Source: UBA2386 sp046306335 (GTDB lineage: Bacteria; Planctomycetota; UBA1135; UBA2386). Taken from it: a DNA stretch of 64,000 nt. The notes beneath the pieces were generated by a model. The model saw only the letters and a list, made by a program, of their open reading frames with translations. It searched no databases and was not told the origin of the DNA. The stretch lies in NCBI GenBank assembly GCA_046306335.1, contig JBKDXM010000108.1, positions 23,370 through 87,369 on the forward strand. Direction: 5' to 3'. The translations under genes and the position numbers were made by a program. Each line of letters begins with the position of its first letter. Positions within the stretch are counted from its first letter, which is position 1. Below, one piece after another: positions 53,725 to 61,795 of this stretch.

Positions 53725-56493
53725 TCAGGGCCCGAGCAGGAAGGCGGACTCCGCCGGCCGGCACACCCGCTTCAGGTGCAGCGGCCGCCGCAGGCCGTCC
53801 GTGCCGTGCTGGCCGGCCGGGCGCGTCTTCGCCAGCCACTCCTCGAACACCGCCATCGACTTCGCCGTGTCGACGAAGACGTCGCCGTAGCGATCGCCCG
53901 GCTCGGCCTTGGTGACGACGACCTTCTGGTGCCAGCAGTGCATGCCCGAGATCGGGTCGGGCTGCACCGGGAAGGTCATGTTCTGGTGCACACCGCCCGA
54001 CGACCACCAGACCTTCTGGCTCTCCTTGTCGGCGCTGGCGAACTTGCCGGTCGGCTTGGTGCGGCGCATCAGCCACGCCGTCTCGGTGACCTTGCGCAGG
54101 TCGACGTCGTGCAGTTGCCAGTGGTTGCCCGAGACCTGGTCGCCGGAAACGGTCCAGCGGCCCATGTGGTGGCTGCAGGCGATCACGCCGGGGCGCACGC
54201 CTTCGGTCACCCAGGCGGCGTTGACGTACCAGCCGGTGTGCGTCGCGACGCGCAGCAGGTCGCCCATCTGCACGCCGAGCCGCGCGGCGTCGGTGGGGTG
54301 GATCCACACCGGGTTGGTGTTGGAGAGTTCCGTCAGCCACTTGCTGTTGGCGCTGCGCGTGTGGATCAGCGTCGGCAGGCGGAACGTCGCGACCAGCACC
54401 ATCTCGCCGGCCGCGCGGTCGAGCTTCGCCTCGTCGATGTGGCTCGGGATGTACGTCGGCGCGGCGTGCTCCGGCCAGCCCCAGTCGACCATCGTCGGCG
54501 ACCACAGTTCGAGCTTCTTGCTCGGCGTCGGGAAGCCGACGCGCGCCTTGCCGCCGGCCCAGACGCCGGCGAGCTTGCCGTCCTTGCGCACCACGCCGGC
54601 GGCCTCGTCGACCGTGTAGTCGCCCTTCAGCTCGCTCTCGTGCGTCTTGTAGACCTGGTCCTGCACCAGGAAGCAGCCGTGCCGCTGCATGTACTCCAGC
54701 GGGCTCAGGCCTTCCTTCGCCGCCGCTTCCGGCAGGCCCGGCACCGAGTTCTCGAAGATCCAGCGGTAGTACTCGGTGATGGTGACGCGCTCGCCCGGGC
54801 GGTAGGGCGACTCGAAGTGCTGGCGGATGCCGAGCGCGCCGTCGGGGTCGACGTGCCAGCTCAGCGCGATCCAGAACTCGTCCTCCTCCCAGACCTGGCC
54901 CGGGTTCACCTCGTACGTCCACGTCACCTGCTTGCCCTGGCGCTCGGCGAGCACGCGGTGCACCGGCTGGCGGAAGCCGATCCACGTCGCCGCGTGCGTC
55001 TCCTGCGACATCAGGTCGTGGCGCTCGGTGGCGTGGCCCATCGGCAGCACGTAGTCGGCCCAGCGCGCGGTCTCGTTCCACGTCGGCGACAGCACGGCGT
55101 GGCAACCGACCGACTGCTCGTCGGACAGCATCTCGATCCACATCGCGCCGTCCGGATTGGTCCAGACCGGGTTGTAGACGCGGGTGAAGTACGTGTCGAT
55201 GTGGCCGCGTCCGCTCTTGACGAGGTGCGGCAGCAGGTAGCTGAGCTCGTGGTGGGCGAGCGGCCACTCGCGCGGGTACAGCAGTTCGCTCCAGACGTCC
55301 TGCGGCCGCGGCTTGCTGAACGGCGACGGCACGAACTTGTTGGTGCCCGAGCCGGCGGTGCCGCCGACCGTGCCGACGGCGCCGACCAGCACGGAGACGA
55401 ACTGCAGGTTGCGCGCCGTCGCCCAGCCGCCTTCGTTGCCGGCGGCGGTGTTGCGCCAGACGTGGCTGGCGAAGGCGCTGCCGGCTTCGCCGATGCCGCG
55501 AGCAACCGCCTCGACGACCTGCGGGTCGAGCCCGCAGACCTCGGCGACGTGCGCCGGCGTGGCGAACGCGTAGTCGGCGGCGAGGTCGCTCTGGAAGGCG
55601 GCGAAGTCCTCGGCGCGGCCCTTGGCCCGCTGGTAGGCGCGCCACTCGACCCATTCGCGCACGAAGTCCCAGGCGACGAGGCCGTCGCGCAGGAGCACGT
55701 GCGCGAAGCCGAGCAGCATCATCGGCTCGGTGCCGGGGCGCGGCGCCAGCCAGTAGTCGCCCATGCTCGCCGTGTTCGACAGGCGGATGTCGCAGACGGC
55801 GAGTTTCCCGCCGCGCATCTTCGACTCGATGATGCGCTGTGCGTGCGGGTTGAAGTAGTGGCCCGTCTCGAGGTGGCTGCTGATCAGCAGCGTGAACTTG
55901 GCGTTCTCGTAGTCGGGCGACGGCCGGTCGTAGCCGCTCCAGAGCGTGTAGCCCAGGCGCGCGGCGGCGCTGCAGACGTTGGTGTGGCTGTTGTGGCCGT
56001 CGACGCCCCAGGCCTGCAGCACGCGCTCGACGTAGCCGTCGTGGCCCGGCCGGCCGACGTGGTACATGACCTCCGTCTTGCGGCCCTCGACGATCGCCTT
56101 GCGGATGCGGCCGCCGAGCGTCTGCAGGACCTCGTCCCACGACACGCGCTCGAAGCGGCCGCTGCCGCGCGGGCCGACGCGCTTCATCGGGTAGAGGATG
56201 CGCTCGGGGTCGTGGACCTGGTTGATCGTCGCCGGGCCCTTGGCGCAGTTGCGGCCGCGCGAGCCGGGGTGGTAGGGGTTGCCCTCCACCTTGCGGATGC
56301 TGCCGTCCTGCTTGTCGACGTAGGCGACGAGGCCGCAGGCGGCCTCGCAGTTGAAGCAGATCGTCGGCACCAGCGCGTAGTTGCGGGTCACCCGGCGCGG
56401 CCAGGCCTTGGCGTCGAGTTCCTCCCAGTCGTCCCACTGCGCCGGCGGCGGAAAGCTCTCCAGCGGGGTCGTGCGCAGCGTGGCGTGGTCCAT
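53725..56493 (-). CDS. Molybdopterin oxidoreductase catalytic subunit
   Basis: A 922-aa protein of the DMSO-reductase superfamily. An N-terminal [4Fe-4S] site has Cys46, Cys49, Cys53 and Cys83. Cys174 (NVCSAAARLGY) is the candidate molybdenum ligand. The C-terminal domain has the molydopterin-binding region (TNPVWIHPTDAARLGVQMGD). No Tat or Sec signal precedes the cluster, so it may face the cytoplasm, as in phenylacetyl-CoA:acceptor oxidoreductase. The substrate is not clear. The start ATG at 56493 is the natural one; the gene lies 54 bases after a small Cys-rich gene and shares a strand with the ferredoxin-NrfD fusion. Confidence 0.88.
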   Translation of the reverse strand: MDHATLRTTPLESFPPPAQWDDWEELDAKAWPRRVTRNYALVPTICFNCEAACGLVAYVDKQDGSIRKVEGNPYHPGSRGRNCAKGPATINQVHDPERILYPMKRVGPRGSGRFERVSWDEVLQTLGGRIRKAIVEGRKTEVMYHVGRPGHDGYVERVLQAWGVDGHNSHTNVCSAAARLGYTLWSGYDRPSPDYENAKFTLLISSHLETGHYFNPHAQRIIESKMRGGKLAVCDIRLSNTASMGDYWLAPRPGTEPMMLLGFAHVLLRDGLVAWDFVREWVEWRAYQRAKGRAEDFAAFQSDLAADYAFATPAHVAEVCGLDPQVVEAVARGIGEAGSAFASHVWRNTAAGNEGGWATARNLQFVSVLVGAVGTVGGTAGSGTNKFVPSPFSKPRPQDVWSELLYPREWPLAHHELSYLLPHLVKSGRGHIDTYFTRVYNPVWTNPDGAMWIEMLSDEQSVGCHAVLSPTWNETARWADYVLPMGHATERHDLMSQETHAATWIGFRQPVHRVLAERQGKQVTWTYEVNPGQVWEEDEFWIALSWHVDPDGALGIRQHFESPYRPGERVTITEYYRWIFENSVPGLPEAAAKEGLSPLEYMQRHGCFLVQDQVYKTHESELKGDYTVDEAAGVVRKDGKLAGVWAGGKARVGFPTPSKKLELWSPTMVDWGWPEHAAPTYIPSHIDEAKLDRAAGEMVLVATFRLPTLIHTRSANSKWLTELSNTNPVWIHPTDAARLGVQMGDLLRVATHTGWYVNAAWVTEGVRPGVIACSHHMGRWTVSGDQVSGNHWQLHDVDLRKVTETAWLMRRTKPTGKFASADKESQKVWWSSGGVHQNMTFPVQPDPISGMHCWHQKVVVTKAEPGDRYGDVFVDTAKSMAVFEEWLAKTRPAGQHGTDGLRRPLHLKRVCRPAESAFLLGP

Positions 56494-56547
56494 GCAGCGG
56501 GCCAGATTAGGTGGGGCGCGCGGCCGGGTCCACGCCGCCCACGCGAC

Positions 56548-56790
56548 TCAGCCCTGGCGATTCTGCGCGTCGGTGCCCGGCAGCGCGAGTTCGCGGCGCG
56601 CCTGGTCGACGACGCGCGCGAGCGTGTTGACGCACGGATCGCAGTTGCTGTTGCAGCACCAGCGCCACGTCGCGTCGTCGGCGTCGACGTGGCGGGCGAC
56701 GAAGGCGTAGTAGCTCTCGTCGACCCCGGCCGTGCGCAGCCAGCCGCGGATGCGCGCGGCCTGCTCGGGCAGCAATGCGGCGGGATCCAT
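56548..56790 (-). CDS. Small Cys-rich protein in oxidoreductase operon
   Basis: An 80-aa protein with Cys45, Cys46, Cys50 and Cys53 (WCCNSNCDPCVNTLARVVDQA) in an otherwise helical context. I do not recognise it. Four closely spaced cysteines suggest a metal or iron-sulfur site or a chaperone for one. It lies between the membrane-anchor gene and the catalytic subunit, so it is probably part of the same complex or needed for its assembly. ATG at 56790 is used. Confidence 0.7.
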   Translation of the reverse strand: MDPAALLPEQAARIRGWLRTAGVDESYYAFVARHVDADDATWRWCCNSNCDPCVNTLARVVDQARRELALPGTDAQNRQG

Positions 56791-56835
56791 GGCGGCGGAG
56801 TTAGGGCGCCGCGGTGGCCGACGAAAGGGCTGTGC

Positions 56836-58359
56836 TCACGACAGCGGCGGCAGCTGGCCGGCGCGCACGTAGGCCTGCTCGTACAGGAACAGGCCGGCCC
56901 AGCCGATCACGGCGCACAGCGCCAAGGCCGCCGGGTGGCCGACGCCGCTGGTGACCAGGACCATCGTCAGCACGCCGGCGAGCGAGGTCGTCGCCATGCC
57001 CAGGTGGAAGGCCGAGCGCTGCGTGCCGGGCCACGCCGGCACGGTCGGCAGCAGTGCCGCCGCCATCTTCGCGTTGTGCGTCGTGTGGCGGCCGTGGCGT
57101 TCGAGCAAGCCGAAGCCGTGGTGCAGCAGCGCCAGGACCGCGACGGCGACGGCCAGCTTGGCGTCGGGCGCGAACGGCAGCAGCACGGCGCCGCCGAGGT
57201 AGAGCGCCTGCACCAGCAGGTGCGGCAGCAGCGTGCGCGTGTGTTGCCACAGGTCGCGACCTTCGCACTGCGCGAACAGGAAGGCCGTGTACGCCGCCGC
57301 GAGCGAGGCGGTGACGAGGTTGGTCCAGCGCAGGCCATCGGCGAGCCCGGCGAGGCCGAGCAGGCGCGCGCCGACGATCGCGGTGGTCAGGCCGCCGAAC
57401 GCCATCAGCACCCACGCGCCCTTGACCAGCCAACTGCGGGTGTTCGGCCGCAGCAGGATCGACAGGAAGAGCTTGGGGCGCTTGAGGTCGGCGACCAGCA
57501 GCACGTTGGTCACGGCTAGGAACAGCAGTGCGAAGGCCTCCGGCAACCAGTTGCGGCCGAGGTCGGTCGCCGCCGGCATCCAGGCGACGAACGGGGCCCA
57601 CAACGCAGCGCCGGCGGCGAGTCCCTTGGTGACGAGGTACGCCGAGACCTTCCAGCCCCAGTGGACCTTGTGGTCGACGTCGAGCACTACGCGCGCGTCC
57701 GACCGCTGCAGCGCCGCGGCGTCGGCGGCGGGCAGCGGGGGCTTCGGCAGCCGGCGATCGCTCCAGAGGTACATGTCCTCCTCGCGCGCCGTGCCCGGCT
57801 CCAGGTTGGCGGCGTGGGCGCCGAGGTAGAAGACGTTGGGGCGGGTGCCCTGCTCGGGCCGCCGGACCATCGGTTGCTCGCCGGCGGCCGCGAGGGCGAG
57901 GCTGAGCGGGCTGTGCGGGTCGTGCACGTCGCCGCTGATGATGGCGTTCTCGGGGCAGACGACCTCGCAGGCTGGCTTGAGGCCCTGCTCGACGCGATGG
58001 GCGCAGAAGTGGCACTTCTCGGCGCCGCCGGACTCCTCGTTGAGGTAGAGGGCGTCGTAGGGGCAGGCCTGCATGCAGGCCTTGCAGCCGATGCACACGT
58101 CCTTGTCGAGGTCGACGATGCCGTCGGGCCGCTTGTTGAGGGCGGTCACCGGGCAAATCGTCACGCAAGGGGCCGCCGTGCACTGGTTGCAGCGCAGCAC
58201 GGCGAAGTGGCGGCGGACGGCCGGGAAGGCCCCGACTTCCGTGTACTTGACCCAGGTCCGGAAGTCGCCCAGCGGGACCTCGTTCTCGGACTTGCAGGCG
58301 ACCGTACAGGCGTGGCAGCCGATGCACCGGCGCTGGTCGAGGACGAAACCGTATTGCAT
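56836..58359 (-). CDS. Ferredoxin-NrfD fusion: electron-transfer and membrane subunit
   Basis: A 507-aa fusion. Residues 1-~165 form a four-cluster ferredoxin like NrfC/DmsB, with Cys12, 15, 18, 22 (RRCIGCHACTVAC), CNQCTAAPCVTICP, CIGCKACMQACP and CHFCAHR...CEVVCP. After a linker, residues ~240-500 give about eight transmembrane segments typical of NrfD/PsrC-type quinone-interacting subunits. No signal peptide precedes the ferredoxin part, so the clusters face the cytoplasm. ATG at 58359 is chosen because the ferredoxin starts there; an ATG at 58386 would add 9 residues. Confidence 0.87.
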   Translation of the reverse strand: MQYGFVLDQRRCIGCHACTVACKSENEVPLGDFRTWVKYTEVGAFPAVRRHFAVLRCNQCTAAPCVTICPVTALNKRPDGIVDLDKDVCIGCKACMQACPYDALYLNEESGGAEKCHFCAHRVEQGLKPACEVVCPENAIISGDVHDPHSPLSLALAAAGEQPMVRRPEQGTRPNVFYLGAHAANLEPGTAREEDMYLWSDRRLPKPPLPAADAAALQRSDARVVLDVDHKVHWGWKVSAYLVTKGLAAGAALWAPFVAWMPAATDLGRNWLPEAFALLFLAVTNVLLVADLKRPKLFLSILLRPNTRSWLVKGAWVLMAFGGLTTAIVGARLLGLAGLADGLRWTNLVTASLAAAYTAFLFAQCEGRDLWQHTRTLLPHLLVQALYLGGAVLLPFAPDAKLAVAVAVLALLHHGFGLLERHGRHTTHNAKMAAALLPTVPAWPGTQRSAFHLGMATTSLAGVLTMVLVTSGVGHPAALALCAVIGWAGLFLYEQAYVRAGQLPPLS

Positions 58360-58650
58360 GCGCGGATCGGGGGGGCCACGCACCATACCGAAGGGCACGC
58401 GCGGCGCTACCAGCCAGTGCCGCACGGTGGCGGGTTCGGTGGGATTTTCCGGCTCCCGGCTTGCGCGCGCCCGGGCGGTCCCGCATCGTTCCAGGCGTCC
58501 GCGACCTCGTCGGGCCCGTATTGGTTGGTCAGATCGCCGATCGAAGCGGTTGCTTGCTGAGAATCGCCTTCCCAAGTTCGCAGCGCAGCCAGGTGCCAAG
58601 CCCTGCACCCATGCTGCTTCGAGACCGTGAAGGGCTGAAGTGATCGTCAG

Positions 58651-59175
58651 ATGGGTACGAGACTGTACGTTGGCAACCTTTCCTTCCAGACCACCGAGGA
58701 TTCGCTGCGCGCAGCGTTCGGTGGTGACGGCCGCCAGGTGACGGAGGTCAAGATCATGCTCGACCGCGACACGGGCCGGTCCCGTGGCTTCGCGTTCGTC
58801 GAGATGGCGACCGAGCAGGACGCGCAAAACGCGATCCAGGCGATGAACGGCGCCGACCTCGATGGCCGCCCGCTCAAGGTCAATGAAGCCCAGCCCCGCC
58901 AGGACAGCGGCGGCGGCCGCGGTGGCTTCGGCGGCGGCGGTGGTGGTCGCGGCGGCTACGGTGGCGGTGGCGGCGGTGGCCGCGGCGGCTACGGTGGCGG
59001 CGGCGGCGGCGGTCGCGGCGGCTATGGCGGCGGCGGCGGTGGCCGCGGCGGCTACGGCGGCGGCGGCTGCGGTGGGGGTGGCCGCGGCGGCTACGGCGGT
59101 GGGGATCGCGGCGGACGCCGCGGCGGCCGTGGCGATGACGGCGGCGGTGGCGGTGGCGGCGGCGACGAGTGGTAA
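58651..59175 (+). CDS. Glycine-rich RRM RNA-binding protein
   Basis: A 174-aa protein with one RNA recognition motif at residues ~4-80: RNP2 LYVGNL (5-10) and RNP1 RGFAFVEM. The rest is a Gly/Arg/Tyr repeat domain (GGRGGYGGG units), ending GGGGDEW. Bacterial proteins of this design act as RNA chaperones, often induced by cold; that is inferred here. The ATG at 58651 is 291 bases from the divergent operon start. A strong terminator follows 80 bases after the stop. Confidence 0.92.
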   Translation: MGTRLYVGNLSFQTTEDSLRAAFGGDGRQVTEVKIMLDRDTGRSRGFAFVEMATEQDAQNAIQAMNGADLDGRPLKVNEAQPRQDSGGGRGGFGGGGGGRGGYGGGGGGGRGGYGGGGGGGRGGYGGGGGGRGGYGGGGCGGGGRGGYGGGDRGGRRGGRGDDGGGGGGGGDEW

Positions 59176-59256
59176 TGCGCCGGGCGCGGTTCGACCGCGC
59201 CGACTGCGTGTGCCGCTGCGGCTGCAGGCACGCTGCCTGATCTGAGCCCTGTGGTT

Positions 59257-59282
59257 GGGGCCCCGGGAGTCGGGGCCCCTTT
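59257..59282 (+). terminator. Rho-independent terminator
   Basis: GGGGCCCC (59257-59264) pairs with GGGGCCCC (59272-59279) across a 7-base loop, followed by TTT. It ends the RRM gene. Confidence 0.8.
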
Positions 59283-59379
59283 CGCAGGTGCCCATCGCTC
59301 CCTTGCGCGCCGGAACGGCAGCAGGCGGTCGACGCATGGCCGTAATGCGTCTACGCGTGCGCCTTGCGCGGCGTCGACG

Positions 59380-59443
59380 CCCTTACGAAGCGGTGCCCCT
59401 ACGAGGCGGCGCTCCTACGAGGCGGCGCCCCTACGAGGCGGCA
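59380..59443. repeat. 16-bp tandem repeat x 4
   Basis: Consensus CCCCTACGAGGCGGCG, at 59380, 59396, 59412 and 59428. The units differ by up to three bases and have no spacers. Confidence 0.92.
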
Positions 59444-59569
59444 CTGTAGGCGTCTCGCGTCAGGGGACGCGTTCGCATCGACCTTGGCCGCGCAGCAAGC
59501 TTCGTCGCGGCCCGATAGGCCCGGGCTCCGACTGGTCTAGTCCACCCCAAGGTCCTTCAGGCCCAGATG

Positions 59570-59617
59570 CTTGAAGGCCCCGCGACCTGAAGGCCCCGCT
59601 ACCTGAAGGCCCCGCAC
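59570..59617. repeat. 16-bp tandem repeat x 3
   Basis: Consensus CCTGAAGGCCCCGCTA, at 59570, 59586 and 59602. It has the same period as the array 130 bases upstream but a different sequence. Confidence 0.92.
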
Positions 59618-59631
59618 ACCGCAGGGTCAAC

Positions 59632-59787
59632 TCACTGCCGCGGTAGCAGCCACGTCTCGGCGAGCAGCGCGAGGTTCATGCCCAGCGCGACCGAACCTAG
59701 CAGCGCCAGGATGCCGAAGCCGAGCACGAAGCCAACGGCAGCAGGCACCAGTTCCTTGGGGTCGATCAGCGGCTTGCTCTCGGACAT
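59632..59787 (-). CDS. Small membrane protein
   Basis: A 51-aa protein with a charged N-terminus and a hydrophobic stretch (GFVLGFGILALLGSVALGMN) that spans the membrane once. No recognised family. The ATG at 59787 is preceded by a plausible leader; the longer frame from 59823 has no support. It is on the same strand as the M1 peptidase, 54 bases downstream of it, so it may be part of that unit. Confidence 0.5.
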   Translation of the reverse strand: MSESKPLIDPKELVPAAVGFVLGFGILALLGSVALGMNLALLAETWLLPRQ

Positions 59788-59841
59788 GCGACAAACTGTA
59801 CGTCCGGTTGCGACCAAAGCCAAGTGCAGTGCTGGCGGCGC

Positions 59842-61686
59842 TCACCGTCCGGCCGCCGCGAACATCGCGTCCAGCGTGCGTTGCGTGACCGCGTGGTAGC
59901 GGGGGCGTGCCTTGTCGTAGATCGCCTGCGCGCGGGCACGACCTTCCGGGCGGGCGAGCAGCGCTTCGTACAGGGGTTTCACGAACTTGCGCCGGCCGAC
60001 CGTGAACAGGAAGAGTTCGAGGCGGCGGTCGGCGCCGCGGTAGTCGCGCCGGATCGCCAGTGCGAGCCACGCGCACAGCACTTCGCTGTTGCCCGAGCGC
60101 GTGAAGTGGAAGGCGCCGTCGAGTTCGCCCATGCGTTCGGCCGGGCAATCGCCGAGACCGTGCAGGAAGCGCAGCCACTGCTGCGTCACCCAACCGTCGA
60201 CGGCGAGACCGGCTGGCGCAGACCCGCCGCGGAACGCCGCCAACTGCGCGTCGACGGCGGCGAACAGGGCGCTCTCCGGGGCCATCGCGTCCGTCGGCAG
60301 GCCGCTGCCATCGACCCAGCGCGCGACGTCGACGCGCGCGGCCGCGGCGGCGTCGGTCGCCAGCAGGTCGCGCTGCAGGCAGTCGAGGAACGTCGCGGTC
60401 GTCACGCTCTGGAAGGCGTGGGCGTCGAACCAGTCGCGCAGGAACGCGTCGAGCCGCTCCCGGCCGAAGGCCTGTTCGAGGCTGCGTAGGAACGCCGCGC
60501 CCTTCTGGTAGGCGACGGCCGTCATCGCGTCGTCCGGATTGCGCCCGGTCAGGTCGAGGTGGAGCCGCTGGTCGGCGGCGGGCAGCGACTGCAGCTCGTC
60601 GGCCAGTTCCTGCATGCCCAGGCGCGTCTCCATGACCGCGCGCTCGCGGCCGAAGACGCGCTCCATGATGCGCTGCTCCAGGTAGACGGTGAAGCCTTCG
60701 TTGAGCCAGAAGTCGCGCCACGTCGCGTTGGTTACGAGGTTGCCCGACCAGCTGTGCGCGAGTTCGTGCGCGATCAGCGAGACCAGCGACTTGTCGCCGG
60801 CGAGGATCGTCGGCGGCGCGACCGGAAGACACGGATTCTCCATGCCGCCGAACGGAAAGCTCGGCGGCAGCACGAGCACGTCGTATCGGCCCCAGCGGTA
60901 GGGGCCGAACAAGGCCTCGCAGGCGGCGACCATCGACTCGGTGTCGGCCAGTTCGCTGGCGGCGAGATCGAGCATCGACGGTTCGGCCCAGACGGCGCAG
61001 CGGTCGCTCAACGCTCGCGACGACAGATCGCCGCAAGCGAGCGCGATCAGGTACGGCGGCACGGCCCGGTCCATGGCGAAGCGCACGCCGTCGGCGCGTT
61101 CCTCACGTTGCACCGCGCTCATCAGCGGCACGAGTCCGGCGGGCGCCTGGATGCGCGCCTGCCACGTCACGCGCACGCTCGGGCTGTCCTGCAGCGGGAT
61201 CCAACTGCGCGTCAGGATCGCCTGCCCCTGGGTGAACAGGAACGGCTGCTTGCCGCCTTCGGTCTGCTCGGGCGCGAGCCACTGCATCGCTTCGGCGTCG
61301 GGGGCCGTGCTGTAGTCGATGCGCACGCGGTCCGTGTCGGCGCGCAAGCGGACGGCGAGGCGTTGGCCCCGCAGCGGATCGGGCAGGCTCGCCAGATCGA
61401 CGAACAGCGGCCGGCCGTGCTGGTCGAAGGCGCCGCGGACGACGAGTCCGTCGGAGTCGACGACGAAGGGCGCGTCGGCGTCGAGACGCTCGATGTGGTG
61501 GACGACGTGGCCGCGCGCGACCTTGGCGGTGAAGTCGAGCGCGAGGTCGAGTTCGAGGTGGCGCGAGCGCACGCGGTGGGGCTCGGCGAAGGAATGGACG
61601 TCGGCAGCGGCGTTCGACACGTTCGATTGGGGGGCGCCGGCGCACGCCGTGAGGACGAACAGCGGGAGGAGCAGACCTGGGCGCAT
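59842..61686 (-). CDS. M1 family aminopeptidase lipoprotein
   Basis: A gluzincin aminopeptidase of 614 aa from the ATG at 61686 (an in-frame ATG at 61716 would add 10 residues before the signal). Lipobox LTAC in LPLFVLTACAG. The zinc motif is HELAH (His307, Glu308, His311) with Glu330 18 residues after His311. The substrate motif GGMEN replaces GAMEN. A C-terminal helical domain (~470-610) is LTA4-hydrolase-like. It probably trims peptides outside the cytoplasm. Confidence 0.93.
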   Translation of the reverse strand: MRPGLLLPLFVLTACAGAPQSNVSNAAADVHSFAEPHRVRSRHLELDLALDFTAKVARGHVVHHIERLDADAPFVVDSDGLVVRGAFDQHGRPLFVDLASLPDPLRGQRLAVRLRADTDRVRIDYSTAPDAEAMQWLAPEQTEGGKQPFLFTQGQAILTRSWIPLQDSPSVRVTWQARIQAPAGLVPLMSAVQREERADGVRFAMDRAVPPYLIALACGDLSSRALSDRCAVWAEPSMLDLAASELADTESMVAACEALFGPYRWGRYDVLVLPPSFPFGGMENPCLPVAPPTILAGDKSLVSLIAHELAHSWSGNLVTNATWRDFWLNEGFTVYLEQRIMERVFGRERAVMETRLGMQELADELQSLPAADQRLHLDLTGRNPDDAMTAVAYQKGAAFLRSLEQAFGRERLDAFLRDWFDAHAFQSVTTATFLDCLQRDLLATDAAAAARVDVARWVDGSGLPTDAMAPESALFAAVDAQLAAFRGGSAPAGLAVDGWVTQQWLRFLHGLGDCPAERMGELDGAFHFTRSGNSEVLCAWLALAIRRDYRGADRRLELFLFTVGRRKFVKPLYEALLARPEGRARAQAIYDKARPRYHAVTQRTLDAMFAAAGR

Positions 61687-61795
61687 GGGCTGCGTTCTAT
61701 CGGCGCGACCATTCATGCGTCACGTGGCAGGGCGCAGAAGCGGCAGGATCGCCTGCGTCTGCGGCCGTGCCGCCCTGCTCCCTGGTTGCCGGTGG

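Larger units (their letters stand above)
59176..59631. other. Intergenic region with tandem arrays
   Basis: 456 bases between the RRM gene and the small minus-strand membrane gene. They hold the terminator and two tandem arrays of 16-bp period. No coding region is supported. Confidence 0.75.

Noticed and set aside
52385..56437. A continuous 1350-codon frame suggesting a fusion of the MFS transporter with upstream sequence
   Set aside because: Only the last ~426 codons encode the transporter; the upstream part is out of frame with the oxidoreductase gene.
53725..56493. Selenocysteine in the molybdopterin enzyme (prompted by selB nearby)
   Set aside because: The frame is continuous and the candidate metal ligand is a Cys codon.
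59380..59617. Possible CRISPR array
   Set aside because: Units are contiguous, only 16 bp, and there are no spacers or cas genes.
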